Source of the DNA: an uncultured Campylobacter sp.
GTDB taxonomy: Bacteria; Campylobacterota; Campylobacteria; Campylobacterales; Campylobacteraceae
Direction of reading: 5' to 3'
Assembly (NCBI RefSeq): GCF_938015785.1
Contig: NZ_CALLWC010000044.1
Span: 10,606-74,605 of the forward strand
Length of the DNA: 64,000 nucleotides
This document shows, piece after piece, positions 8,041 to 17,016 of this stretch. The translations under genes and the position numbers were made by a program. Within the stretch, counting starts at the first letter, position 1, and every line of letters begins with the position of its first letter. The notes under the pieces were generated by a model. That model had not been told where the DNA came from. It saw only the letters and a list, made by a program, of their open reading frames with translations, and made no database searches.

Positions 8041-9594
8041 ATGAAACTGGTTTCAACGAGAGATTTTTCGCAAAAAGCGGATCTTAGTTACGCGCTGCTA
8101 AATCCGAGCGCGAGCGGCGGCGGGCTTTTCAGCCCCGAGCGGCTGCCGCTTTTGAGCGAGGATTTTTTTAAGCAGTGCGAGGATCTGAGCTACAAACAGA
8201 TCGCGCTTAAAATCATCGAGAGCTTCGATTTTGACGTAAGCAGCGAGGTCTTTGAAGACGCGCTAAAGCGCTACGATAAATTTGAAAATCCCGCCTGCCC
8301 CGTCCAGATCAAAAAGCTAAGCGAAAACGCCTATATTTTGGAGCTTTACCACGGCCCGACGCTCGCGTTTAAGGATATGGCGCTGCAGCCCTTCGGCGCG
8401 CTTTTAAAAAGCATCGCAAAATCCAGGAATGAAAAATTTTTAATAATGTGCGCCACGAGCGGCGACACGGGGCCTGCGACGCTAGAGGCTTTTGCGGACG
8501 ATGAAAACATCAAAGCGGTCTGCCTCTATCCGCAGGGCGGCACGAGCGAGATACAGCGCCAGCAGATGGTTAAACAAAGCGCGGCAAATCTTAAAATTTT
8601 AGGCGTGCGCGGCAACTTCGACGATACGCAACGCGCTCTAAAATCGCTGCTAGCTGACGAGGATTTCAAAAACGAGCTCGCGCGGGCAAATTTAAATCTA
8701 AGCGCCGCAAACTCGGTAAATTTCGGTAGGATTTTATTTCAGATCATCTACTACCTCTACGCTAGCATCTATTTCTCAAAGCACGGCGTATTGAGCCCCG
8801 AGCAAAATTTAAAGCAAAGCGATCAGTGCACGGCGGGCGGTAAAAATTTTGGCGTCGCAGTGGACGCAAACAGCGCGCAGAGCGTAAAACAGAGCGCTAA
8901 ATTTAACACCTTCGACGTCATAGTGCCTAGCGGAAATTTCGGCAACGCGCTGGGAGCGTATTTCGCCAAAAAGATGGGCGCAAAGATCGGCAAAATCAAG
9001 ATCGCTTCAAACGCGAACAATATCCTGACCGAGCTTTTTACGCGCGGCATCTACGATCTACGCGGGCGCGAGCTCATCCGCACAATCAGCCCTGCGATGG
9101 ATATTTTGATTAGCTCCAACGTCGAGCGGCTGCTTAGCGATATGTTCGGCGATGCGCGCACTAGCGAGCTGATGCAAAGCCTGGCGCGAGATAAATTTTA
9201 TCAGCTTAGCGCGAGCGAGCTTGCGAAGCTGCGCGAGGTCTTCGAGGCGGATTTTTGCGACGATGCGCAGTGCGCTAAATTTATCAAGCAAGAGAGCAGC
9301 CGCGGCGTGCTGATCGACCCGCACACGGCGACCTGCTTTAAGCTACTTGACGAAAGTCGCCTAAATCTCGTCGTTTCAACCGCGAAATGGATTAAATTTA
9401 CGCCGTCGATGATCGGCGCGATCAAAGGTAGGGTTTGCGAGGACGAACGAGCCGATATGATCGCGCTTTCGAAGGAATTTCGCAGCGACATTCCGCCGCA
9501 GATCTCGCGCCTTTTTAGCGCGCCGCAGGTTCACTCCAGCGTCGTGGAACAAAGCGAGATCAAAAACGCCATAATGGAGTGGATCAAAAAATGA
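8041..9594 (+). CDS. thrC: Threonine synthase ThrC with short insert
   Basis: 517 residues. PLP enzyme converting O-phosphohomoserine to threonine. The PLP lysine is in GPTLAFKDMALQPFG (about 102-116), followed by CATSGDTGPATLEAF and the phosphate loop VPSGNFGNALGAYFAKKMG. Residues about 253-288 (rich in Gln, Ser and Ala) interrupt the usual junction before FDVIVPSGNFG and look inserted; without them the length is close to the roughly 470 I expect. The start follows AAAAAGGAAAAAG. It overlaps kdsB, with the TGA stop inside kdsB's ATGA. Confidence 0.94.
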   Translation: MKLVSTRDFSQKADLSYALLNPSASGGGLFSPERLPLLSEDFFKQCEDLSYKQIALKIIESFDFDVSSEVFEDALKRYDKFENPACPVQIKKLSENAYILELYHGPTLAFKDMALQPFGALLKSIAKSRNEKFLIMCATSGDTGPATLEAFADDENIKAVCLYPQGGTSEIQRQQMVKQSAANLKILGVRGNFDDTQRALKSLLADEDFKNELARANLNLSAANSVNFGRILFQIIYYLYASIYFSKHGVLSPEQNLKQSDQCTAGGKNFGVAVDANSAQSVKQSAKFNTFDVIVPSGNFGNALGAYFAKKMGAKIGKIKIASNANNILTELFTRGIYDLRGRELIRTISPAMDILISSNVERLLSDMFGDARTSELMQSLARDKFYQLSASELAKLREVFEADFCDDAQCAKFIKQESSRGVLIDPHTATCFKLLDESRLNLVVSTAKWIKFTPSMIGAIKGRVCEDERADMIALSKEFRSDIPPQISRLFSAPQVHSSVVEQSEIKNAIMEWIKK

Positions 9595-10313
9595 TAGTAA
9601 TCCCCGCGCGCCTTGCTTCGACGCGCTTTAAAAATAAAATTTTATGTGAGTTTGACGGCGTGCCAATGTTTATCAAAACGGCTCAAAATGCCGCCAAGGC
9701 GGACCGCGTGCTAATCGCCGTAGATGAGCCGCAAATTTTAAAGATCGCGCAAGATTACGGCTTTGACGCCGTTCTCACCGCGCGCGAGCATCAAAGTGGC
9801 ACCGACCGCATCGCTGAAGCGATCGCAAACGCAGCGCTTGCTGAGGATGAGATCATCATCAATATCCAAGCCGACGAGCCCTTTTTCGAGAGCGAAAATT
9901 TGATTAAATTTAGAGATTTCGCCAACGCCATGATCGCGCAAAAGGGCGCATTTATGGCGAGCTGCTACAAATACATAAGCCAGCAGGCGGCAGAGGATCC
10001 GAATTTAGTCAAGCTCGTGCTTGATAACGCAGGCTTTGCGATCTATTTTTCGCGCTCGCTCATCCCCTACCCGCGCGCGGCATGCGAGTGCTACCTCGGA
10101 CACATCGGCATCTACGCATACAGTGTGCGAAATTTAAAGCGCTTTTGCGCCCTGCCCGCCTCGGTACTGGAAGATACCGAAAAACTCGAGCAGCTTCGCG
10201 CCATAAGCGCCGGCGAGAAGATCGCGATGCTTGAAATAAAAACCGCGAGCATCGGCATCGACACGCCGGCTGATTACGAGCGCGCGCTAAAGGAGTTCGG
10301 CGATGGAAATTGA
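9591..10313 (+). CDS. kdsB: 3-deoxy-manno-octulosonate cytidylyltransferase KdsB
   Basis: 240 residues from the ATG at 9591. It activates KDO as CMP-KDO for lipooligosaccharide core assembly. N-terminal nucleotidyltransferase motif IPARLASTRFKNKIL, then HQSGTDRIAEA and IINIQADEPF. A GTG four codons upstream (9579) would extend the frame, but ATG at 9591 aligns with family N-termini and overlaps the thrC stop in ATGA. Followed by a low-complexity frame that overlaps its last 11 bases. Confidence 0.95.
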   Translation: MIVIPARLASTRFKNKILCEFDGVPMFIKTAQNAAKADRVLIAVDEPQILKIAQDYGFDAVLTAREHQSGTDRIAEAIANAALAEDEIIINIQADEPFFESENLIKFRDFANAMIAQKGAFMASCYKYISQQAAEDPNLVKLVLDNAGFAIYFSRSLIPYPRAACECYLGHIGIYAYSVRNLKRFCALPASVLEDTEKLEQLRAISAGEKIAMLEIKTASIGIDTPADYERALKEFGDGN

Positions 10314-10494
10314 TCGCGCCTTTTTAAACACGAAATTTAAAGCGAACGGACCCACAAAATTTAACGATAATGGGCTGCTGCGCGGCGCGGAATTTGGGAT
10401 GCAGGGGTCTGCCGCGGAGCGTAAAATTCTAACGGCGCATGAAATTCTAATGGCACATGGAATTTTAAAATTTAAAGATGCGAGCGCAAGATGA
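10303..10494 (+). CDS. Low-complexity linker frame between kdsB and ligA (doubtful gene)
   Basis: 63 codons, unrecognised. ATG at 10303 lies 11 bases inside the end of kdsB, and its TGA stop overlaps the ligA start as ATGA. The peptide is made of short repeated words (KFKANGPTKF, KILTAHEILMAHGIL) encoded by RAATTY-rich DNA, including a near duplication of CATGAAATTCTAATG. No domain is visible. It may be a real small protein, or only spacer DNA kept open so that ribosomes run from kdsB into ligA. Confidence 0.3.
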   Translation: MEIDRAFLNTKFKANGPTKFNDNGLLRGAEFGMQGSAAERKILTAHEILMAHGILKFKDASAR

Positions 10495-12497
10495 ACTACG
10501 ATGAATACAGATCTGCAGTAGATACGCTAAATACGTGGGCGCGGGCATATTACACCGACGATAAGCCAATCGCGAGCGACGAGGAGTATGACGAGCTTTA
10601 TTCAAAAGCAGAGAAATTCGAGGAGCAAAATCCCGCGCTAGCACTGCCGTACTCGCCTACGCGGCGCATCGGAGGCGCGATCAGCGAGGGCTTTTCCAAG
10701 CTCGCTCACGGCGCGCAGATGTGGTCGATGGAGGATATTTTCGACGACGCGGACCTTTTGGCGTGGCTAGCTCGCGGCGAGAAGGGCGGCGCGCAGTTTT
10801 ACGTCGAGCCGAAATTTGACGGCGCGAGCCTAAATTTAACCTACGAAGGCGGCGTGCTGATAAGCGCGGCGACGCGCGGCGACGGGCTTATAGGCGAGGA
10901 CGTAACGCAAAACGCAAGAGCGATCAAATCGGTACCGCTTCAGATCCCCTACGCGCAAAGGATCGAGATCCGCGGCGAGACGCTGATCGCCAAGAGCGAT
11001 TTTGACGCGCTAAACGACGAGCGCGCCGCAAACGGCGAGAGCCTGTTTTCAAACCCGCGCAACGCCGCCGCGGGGAGCCTGCGCCAGCTGGATAGCGCGA
11101 TCGTAGCGAAGCGAAAGCTAAAATTTATCCCGTGGGGAGTGGGCGAGCATTCGTTAAGCTTTGCGCTGCACTCGCAGATAATGGAGTTCGTGCGCAGTCT
11201 CGGCTTTTTGCGCGACGAGTTTTGCCGCATCTGCAAGAGCGCAAGCGAGATCAGAGCTGCATACGAGGCGCTGCATAGCATGCGCGCGAGCAAAGACCTG
11301 ATGCTTGACGGCATGGTAATCCGCGTAAATGAACTTTCAAAGTGCGCCCAGATGGGCTATACGGTGAAATTCCCGCGCTTTATGGTCGCGTATAAATTCC
11401 CTGCGATCGAAAAGGTAACGCGGCTGCGCGAGATCAATCTGCAGGTCGGCCGCACCGGCACGGTCACCCCCGTAGCCGTCGTAGATAGCGTAAACATCGA
11501 CGGCGCGAACGTTTCAAACGCGACGCTTCATAATTTCGATGAGATCGCGAGACTTGGGCTGATGAAAAACGATTTCGTGGGCATCATCCGCAGCGGTGAC
11601 GTGATCCCGAAGATCACGAGCGTTTATAAACAGCGCAGAGACGGCACGCAGAGTGAAATTTCGCGCCCCGATCGCTGCCCGGTTTGCGGCGAGAGGCTGC
11701 TTGACGAAGGCGCGCTCATAAAGTGTCAAAACCTCGATTGCAAGGCGCGCGTGATAGGCTCGCTGATCTATTTCTGCTCCAAAAAATGCATGAATATCGA
11801 AGGGCTAAGCGACGCGACGATTACGCAGCTTTTTGAAAGCGGCAAAATTTCAAAAATTGGCGATATTTACGCTCTCGGCGCGCAGGATTTGGCGGATCTT
11901 GAGGGCTTTGCGGATAAAAAAATTTCAAATCTTTTGGGCGCGATAAATGCGAGCAAAAACGCGCCGCTTGAGCGCTTCATCGCCTCTTTGGGGATCGAAC
12001 ACATCGGCGAGGTGGCCGCGCGCAAGATCGCCGCGGCATTCGGGCAGGATTGGCTAGATGCGAGCGAAGATGAAATTCTGCGGCTGGAGGGCTTTGGAGA
12101 GGCGATGGCAAGGAGCCTAGCGGAGTTTTGTAAAATAAATCGTGAGAAAATTCTAAATCTAAGCGAAATCATCACGCCGCGCGCGCCCCAGATGCAGACC
12201 ACTAGAAGCGCCTTCACCGACCGCAGCGTCGTCATCACCGGCACGCTCAGCCGTCCGCGCGACGAGTTTAAGGCCAGGCTTTTGGCGATGGGCGCGAAGG
12301 TGCAGGGCTCGGTATCTGCCAAGACTGACTTCGTACTCGCAGGCGCAGAAGCGGGCTCCAAGCTACAAAAAGCTCGCTCGCTTGGCGTGCGGGTGATCGA
12401 CGAGAGCGAGTTTGAAGCACTCGCAAGCCTGGCGACGACCGACGCAAATTCGCCTAACAAGAGCAAGCCTGAAGCGCTTGCGGGGAGCGGCGAGTGA
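10491..12497 (+). CDS. ligA: NAD-dependent DNA ligase LigA
   Basis: 668 residues, full length. Seals nicks in replication and repair. Order of domains: Ia region with YYTDDKPIASDEEYDELY; adenylation domain with the AMP-accepting lysine in VEPKFDGASLNL (about 105); GRTGTVTPVA in the OB fold; four-cysteine zinc finger (CPVCGERL, CQNLDCKA) at about 401-424; helix-hairpin-helix segment around IEHIGEVAARKIAAAFG; and a BRCT domain from about 580 (VVITGTLSRPRDEFK). The last 20 residues are a low-complexity tail. ligA-tlyA-ribF-cmoA matches the gene order I know from C. jejuni. Confidence 0.97.
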   Translation: MNYDEYRSAVDTLNTWARAYYTDDKPIASDEEYDELYSKAEKFEEQNPALALPYSPTRRIGGAISEGFSKLAHGAQMWSMEDIFDDADLLAWLARGEKGGAQFYVEPKFDGASLNLTYEGGVLISAATRGDGLIGEDVTQNARAIKSVPLQIPYAQRIEIRGETLIAKSDFDALNDERAANGESLFSNPRNAAAGSLRQLDSAIVAKRKLKFIPWGVGEHSLSFALHSQIMEFVRSLGFLRDEFCRICKSASEIRAAYEALHSMRASKDLMLDGMVIRVNELSKCAQMGYTVKFPRFMVAYKFPAIEKVTRLREINLQVGRTGTVTPVAVVDSVNIDGANVSNATLHNFDEIARLGLMKNDFVGIIRSGDVIPKITSVYKQRRDGTQSEISRPDRCPVCGERLLDEGALIKCQNLDCKARVIGSLIYFCSKKCMNIEGLSDATITQLFESGKISKIGDIYALGAQDLADLEGFADKKISNLLGAINASKNAPLERFIASLGIEHIGEVAARKIAAAFGQDWLDASEDEILRLEGFGEAMARSLAEFCKINREKILNLSEIITPRAPQMQTTRSAFTDRSVVITGTLSRPRDEFKARLLAMGAKVQGSVSAKTDFVLAGAEAGSKLQKARSLGVRVIDESEFEALASLATTDANSPNKSKPEALAGSGE

Positions 12498-13009
12498 AGG
12501 TTTTTTGCTTGGCGCCGAATCCGCACTCAAACGGCGCAGGGTTAAATTTCAAAAGCAATCTCCGCTCTGCGGCGCTTGCGTGTTTTATGAAGCGCGAGAA
12601 TTTTAAAAATTTTGTAGCGCACGAGCAAGCGGCAAGAGCGACAAATCGAGAGGCGGTTTCTGCGAGGCGCGCGGGCTCCGTCTGCCGCGGCGCTAAAACG
12701 GCGGGCGCGATGCCGATAGATGCGGCTGCAAGCAAGAATATCTCAAATTTTGCGGCGCACAAACGCTGCGCCGATAGGAAAAATTTTAAAATTTTCTCTA
12801 GCGGCAAGATAAAATTTGCAACGCACGGCGAGCTAAAATTTACAATGCGCGGTATGGTTAAATTTATGGCGTGCAGCTGGCTGAAATTTGAGCCGCGTAG
12901 CACTGCTACGCGCGGCTTTGCTTTGTGCGATAGAATTTTAAACCCAAGGCTGCTCAAAAGCTGCACAAGCTTTAAGGTTTCATCGCGGCGCGGAGAGAAA
13001 GCAAAATGA
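12494..13009 (+). CDS. Low-complexity linker frame between ligA and tlyA (doubtful gene)
   Basis: 171 codons, unrecognised. It starts at GTG 12494, overlapping the ligA stop as GTGA, and ends at TGA 13009, overlapping the tlyA start as ATGA. The translation is basic and rich in Ala, Lys, Phe and Arg, with recurring words (ENFKNF, RKNFKIF, KIKFATH, ELKFTMR, MVKFMA, WLKFEP) that come from repeated AAATTT words in the DNA. In C. jejuni a membrane protein gene sits between ligA and tlyA; I see no membrane segment here. It could be a decayed or overgrown remnant of such a gene, or a spacer kept open by coupling. Confidence 0.3.
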   Translation: MKVFCLAPNPHSNGAGLNFKSNLRSAALACFMKRENFKNFVAHEQAARATNREAVSARRAGSVCRGAKTAGAMPIDAAASKNISNFAAHKRCADRKNFKIFSSGKIKFATHGELKFTMRGMVKFMACSWLKFEPRSTATRGFALCDRILNPRLLKSCTSFKVSSRRGEKAK

Positions 13010-14193
13010 GATTTGATCTGCTCGTTGCAAACACGCTTAAAATCAGCAGAAATCAGGCCGCTACGCTGATAAAGCAGGATAAAATTTTGCTGCGAGGCGC
13101 CGTGCAAAACAGACCCTCCGCGCAGATCGCGCCCGAGCAGAGCGGCGAAATCGGTACTGCCGAGCAAATTTACGTAAGCAGGGGCGCGCTCAAGCTTGCG
13201 GGCTTTTTGGACGAGCTCGCCGAAAACGGGCTTTTGGCAAGCTGCAGCGTAAATTTGCCTAACTCGGCGACAGAAATTTCAAAGCCGTGCAGCGCCGCAA
13301 AGGACGCGGATAGCAAAGCGACAGCGACGCAAATTTCAAGCGCAGATTTTGCGGCTACGGATAAAATTTTGAGCGCGAACGAGACGACCGAAATTCCAAG
13401 CGCGACGGCGGCAAAGATCGCAGAAACAAATACCGAGGCGATCCGTACCGCAAAAACTGCCGATACGGCGGAGCTTTTACAAACCGGTGCAGGCAAGCAG
13501 ACAGTGGAATTTTTACAGATGAGTATAGGCGCAGAGACGGCAGGGCTTTTGCAAACGGACGCGGGCGCCGAGACGACAGAGATTTTAAATGCGGCGAAAG
13601 CCTCTAAAACAGGTGGAAAGGTAGACGCGTGCCGCAGAGAAGGCAGTGCGGAGCCTATGCAAGCAGAGCCCTCGCAAAAAGATATTTTAAATTTAGCGGG
13701 AGCCGATGTTTTGGACGTGGGCAGCAGCACCGGCGGATTTGTGCAGATTTTATTGCAGCGCGGCGCAAAGAGCGTGACTGCGCTTGACGTCGGCAGCTCG
13801 CAGCTAAGCGAAATTTTGCGGCGCGATCCTCGCGTGATCGTGCGCGAAAACACCGACATCAGGGAGTTTACAAGCGAGAAAAAATTTGATCTAATTACCT
13901 GCGACGTGAGCTTCATCTCGCTAAATTTGATCTTAAAAAGTCTCGCGAGCCTTGCAAAAAGCGCTCTCATCGTGCTATTTAAGCCGCAATTTGAGGTGGG
14001 TGCGGAGGCGAAGCGAAATAAAAAAGGGGTGCTCAAAGACGAAAAAGCGGCGCACGGCGCACGGGCAAAATTTGAGCGGCTATGCGCCGAGCTGGGGCTT
14101 GCCGTGCTGCATACCGGCGCTTGTAAGATCACGGGCAAAGAGGGAAATCAAGAATTTTTCTATCTTCTAAAAAGGACGAACGATGAAATTTAA
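13006..14193 (+). CDS. tlyA: TlyA-type rRNA 2'-O-methyltransferase with about 150-residue insert
   Basis: 395 residues; family members have about 245-255. The N-terminal S4 RNA-binding domain (about 1-60: MRFDLLVANTLKISRNQAA, LLRG) leads to YVSRGALKLAGFLDE. The SAM-binding Rossmann part resumes at about 233 with VLDVGSSTGGFVQILLQRGA and ALDVGSSQL. CDVSFISLNLIL and FKPQFEVG follow. Residues about 78-228 are low-complexity Ala/Thr/Glu-rich sequence exactly between these two domains, containing a 12-residue tandem repeat. TlyA methylates 16S and/or 23S rRNA and affects capreomycin sensitivity in known cases. Start by ATGA overlap; overlaps the lipocalin gene by 11 bases. Confidence 0.9.
   Translation: MRFDLLVANTLKISRNQAATLIKQDKILLRGAVQNRPSAQIAPEQSGEIGTAEQIYVSRGALKLAGFLDELAENGLLASCSVNLPNSATEISKPCSAAKDADSKATATQISSADFAATDKILSANETTEIPSATAAKIAETNTEAIRTAKTADTAELLQTGAGKQTVEFLQMSIGAETAGLLQTDAGAETTEILNAAKASKTGGKVDACRREGSAEPMQAEPSQKDILNLAGADVLDVGSSTGGFVQILLQRGAKSVTALDVGSSQLSEILRRDPRVIVRENTDIREFTSEKKFDLITCDVSFISLNLILKSLASLAKSALIVLFKPQFEVGAEAKRNKKGVLKDEKAAHGARAKFERLCAELGLAVLHTGACKITGKEGNQEFFYLLKRTNDEI
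13465..13608 (+). repeat. 36-bp tandem repeat inside tlyA insert (four degenerate units)
   Basis: Units at 13465-13500, 13501-13536, 13537-13572 and 13573-13608 encode TAELLQTGAGKQ, TVEFLQMSIGAE, TAGLLQTDAGAE and TTEILNAAKASK. The fourth is the most diverged. The shared frame and period show that this part of the insert grew by duplication and then drifted. Confidence 0.8.
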
Positions 14194-14695
14194 AAGCTTA
14201 ATTATCTTGGCGTTTTGCGCGCTATTTTTGGGCTCATGCGCCAAAAGTCTGAGCCCGAAAGCGCCGATCGTAAAAAACTTCGACATCGCTAAATTTAGTG
14301 GCGGCTGGTACGAGATCGCCCGTATGAAGGGCGGCGGCGAGCTGCAAAACACCGCGTACGAGTGCTTCATCGATAAAAACTCCACGATCAATCTTCTAAA
14401 AACTGCCAAAACAAGCTCTGGTAAAATCGAAAACGAGCAGCACGTGTTGGAGTTTGCAGGCGATAAAAGCGTAGGTCTGCTCTATCAAAAAGGTCTGATT
14501 TCCGACTCCCTCTACCGCGTGGCGCAGGTGGACGGCGACTATCGCTACGCCCTGATCTTCGGCGCCGATACGAGCGAGCTTTACATCCTCTCGCGCACCA
14601 AAACCCTGCCCGAGCCGATCCGCATCCTCTATCTGAAAAAGGCGAAGCATAGCGGTTACGACACCAAAAAAATCGTATGGACAAAGCAGCAATAA
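14183..14695 (+). CDS. Lipocalin-family outer membrane lipoprotein (Blc-like)
   Basis: 170 residues. Signal peptide MKFKSLIILAFCALFLGSCA ends in a lipobox (LGSC), so Cys19 is expected to be lipidated. The lipocalin signature GGWYEIARMKG follows at about residue 41 and the YILSRTKTLPEPI region is the conserved third motif of bacterial Blc proteins. These bind lipids or lysophospholipids at the outer membrane. It overlaps tlyA by 11 bases and its stop overlaps the preferred ribF start (TAATG), so it belongs to the same transcript. Confidence 0.88.
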   Translation: MKFKSLIILAFCALFLGSCAKSLSPKAPIVKNFDIAKFSGGWYEIARMKGGGELQNTAYECFIDKNSTINLLKTAKTSSGKIENEQHVLEFAGDKSVGLLYQKGLISDSLYRVAQVDGDYRYALIFGADTSELYILSRTKTLPEPIRILYLKKAKHSGYDTKKIVWTKQQ

Positions 14696-16077
14696 TGGCT
14701 AATCAAAAATCAGGCAAAGACCATACAGAGGCTTCGCTGCGGAATTTTAAAGAGCAAAATTTCGTAGCGCAGAATTCCAGCTTGAAAAATTTTACGGAAC
14801 AGAATTTCACAAGTAATGGGGAAAATTCATCTCAAAATATCAAACGTCCAAGGCAAGAATTGAGCGAAAATAAAACCGGCGATGCGCACCGCGAAGATAA
14901 AGCAGACACCGACGCCGCTTGCAGTAACGAAACGGCTTATGGCGGCACTTGCGGCAATGGCGTAGACGCGCAAGCTCAAGGCACGCTTCCTGCTTGTGCG
15001 GAAGTACTGCGTGCGCGCCTAAGCGAGCAGTTCGCACGAGGCGATATTTTCGCAACGCTACAAGGCGCAAACCGCGATGACGTGCGCGCCGTAGCAATCG
15101 GCAACTTCGACGGCATGCACCTTGGGCATCAAAAATTATTTCAGCGCCTAGGCGAGCAAGGCGCAATAATCGTAATCCTAGCAGGTGGTGGCACGAAGCT
15201 AACCCCTTTTGCGTCGCGGCAGGCTTTCACGGACAAAAAGATTTTTTATTGCGATCTACGCGCTATCAAAAGCCTTAGCGGAGGCGAATTTATCGCACTT
15301 TTAAGGCAGAATTTCATAAATTTACAAAAAATTGTCGTCGGTGAGGATTTTCGGTTCGGGCGCGACAGAGCGTGGGGTGCGGAGTTTTTGCGGCGCGAAT
15401 TTAGCGGGCAAACCTGCGTCGTAGGGGAGTTTTGCTTAAGCGGCGGCGGCGTGCATTCAAGTAGGATCAAAGAGCTTTTATCGCGCGGCCAGTGCGAAGC
15501 GGCGGCGGAGTTTTTAGGGCGAGATTACGAGATCTGCGGGCGGATCGTGCGCGGTCAGGGGCGCGGGGCGCGGGAGTTCCTAGCGACGCTAAATCTTGAT
15601 GCGAGCGGCTATTTTATGCCAAAAAGCGGCGTATATGCGAGCCTAGCACGCGCCGGAAGCAAGGAATTTGCAAGCGTGAGCTTCTTGGGGCACAGGCTCA
15701 GCACCGACGGGGTTTATGCGCTTGAAACGCACATTTTAGGGGACTTTGCAGGCTTTAAGGCGGGTTTAAATTCCGCGCAAGATCGCGCGCCGTGCTGCGA
15801 GGGGCAAGCCGCACATTCTGCGCGAAATTCAGATGAAATTTCGGCGCGTAATTCGACCGAAATTTCTACACAAAATTTTGCGGCGAGCGAGAGCTTGGAC
15901 GCCGAAAATAAAAATTTAGAGGCTACAAGTAAAAATAGCACCACGAAATTCGTCTGCGTGAAATTTATAAAGTTCCTACGTGAAAATCGCAAATTTAGCG
16001 ATCTAGCGCAGCTTAAAGAGCAAATTTTAAAAGACGCTTCAGAGGCGGAGGCGGTACTACGAAGCCGTAAATTTTAA
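14695..16077 (+). CDS. ribF: Bifunctional riboflavin kinase / FAD synthetase RibF with two low-complexity additions
   Basis: 460 residues from ATG 14695 (TAATG overlap with the previous stop); an ATG at 14677 is possible. The adenylyltransferase domain begins only at about 125: VRAVAIGNFDGMHLGHQKLF, then VVGEDFRFGRDRAW and HSSRIKELL. The flavokinase domain follows (GRIVRGQGRGAREFLATLNL). Residues 1-125 are Asn/Ser/Glu-rich with a repeated LRNFKEQNF / LKNFTEQNF unit, and about 358-418 is a second insert (SARNSDEISARNSTEIS) inside the flavokinase domain, before VKFIKFLRENRKF. Taking both away leaves about 277 residues, normal for this enzyme. It makes FMN and FAD in the cytoplasm. Confidence 0.9.
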   Translation: MANQKSGKDHTEASLRNFKEQNFVAQNSSLKNFTEQNFTSNGENSSQNIKRPRQELSENKTGDAHREDKADTDAACSNETAYGGTCGNGVDAQAQGTLPACAEVLRARLSEQFARGDIFATLQGANRDDVRAVAIGNFDGMHLGHQKLFQRLGEQGAIIVILAGGGTKLTPFASRQAFTDKKIFYCDLRAIKSLSGGEFIALLRQNFINLQKIVVGEDFRFGRDRAWGAEFLRREFSGQTCVVGEFCLSGGGVHSSRIKELLSRGQCEAAAEFLGRDYEICGRIVRGQGRGAREFLATLNLDASGYFMPKSGVYASLARAGSKEFASVSFLGHRLSTDGVYALETHILGDFAGFKAGLNSAQDRAPCCEGQAAHSARNSDEISARNSTEISTQNFAASESLDAENKNLEATSKNSTTKFVCVKFIKFLRENRKFSDLAQLKEQILKDASEAEAVLRSRKF

Positions 16078-17016
16078 TCTGCGGCTTGTAAGCTTAAAGA
16101 TGAAACTTGCGGGCTGTGTGCTTGAAATTTGATGCGTCTGCCCGCGTTTTGCATCTAGGCGTATTAAATGAGCCGTCCGCGTCGTCCCGTATAAAAGTCG
16201 TGCGCCCGTTGTCACTGAGAATACTTGGTTGCACCGCCTACGTCTGCGATGCCATATATGGGAGGTGTACACAAAAGTGGCGCGCAAGCCGATAAAAAGT
16301 CGTTAAATTTTAACGACGTACCATCCGCAGGACTTTAACGCACCTTGGGCTTGGGTTTATATAAGACGAGGCAAGTGCAAGCCGTACTGAGAATCGAGGG
16401 TGATAAAAAATCTTAGTTGCGCTGCAAAGCTTTAAAATTTAGCAGATCTGAGCTGCCGAGCAAGAGTCAAGCGGCTAAATTATGCGCCTAGCTAAACGCT
16501 GGATTTTGTCAAGCGGCCTCATTTTACGGCGCATAAAATCGCAAAATGGGCGCGAAATTCTACCAATGGAGCTTTGACTATGCTTTTAGTTTAAGTTTGT
16601 AATTAAAGAATTTAAAGGAGCTGTTTTGGTAGCGTGAGATTTGGCGACGTAAAATTTAATGCTGAGAAATTCCAAGCCCGCTAAATACGGCGCAAAATTT
16701 CAAGAACGTATTTGCACGGCACGGAATTTTAGAGTCTGTCAAGCAAGACGTGAAATTTAATCATGCATCGAGCGTCTCTGGGCTAGAAGTTGGGCGCAAA
16801 CTGGGATGCAGCTCGCTTGCATCAAAAGTGCTCATGCTGCGTTTAAAATTTAGGTATGCTTCGCGCGGGGCAAACTAAGCGCAATAATTCCATGCGTAGC
16901 GGTCGCAAATAGAGTGTCGCGTAAGTGAAGAAAGCACGGCGTGAGAATTCTGCGCTTAGCATGCGTAGAAAGTATAAATCGAGTGCTGCGTAAATAGCGA
17001 AACTAAAAGGAAACGG
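16078..17016. other. Gene-free region of 0.94 kb
   Basis: Nothing recognisable as protein, tRNA or structured RNA on either strand. RAATTY sites are spread through it (around 16430-16440, 16545-16560, 16645-16760). The word AGTCAAGCGGC/TGTCAAGCGGC recurs near 16465 and 16510. Open frames of 60-109 codons on both strands share no family resemblance. No clear terminator for ribF was found. Confidence 0.5.

Noticed and set aside
11867..12526. 219-codon minus-strand frame opposite ligA
   Set aside because: Fully covered by a well-conserved part of ligA on the other strand.
12454..13167. 237-codon minus-strand frame opposite the ligA-tlyA linker
   Set aside because: Runs across the end of ligA and the start of tlyA; amino acids follow the repeated DNA words, no family resemblance.
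13170..14138. 322-codon open frame on the minus strand opposite tlyA
   Set aside because: Shadow of tlyA and its insert; biased codons, no domain and no ribosome site.
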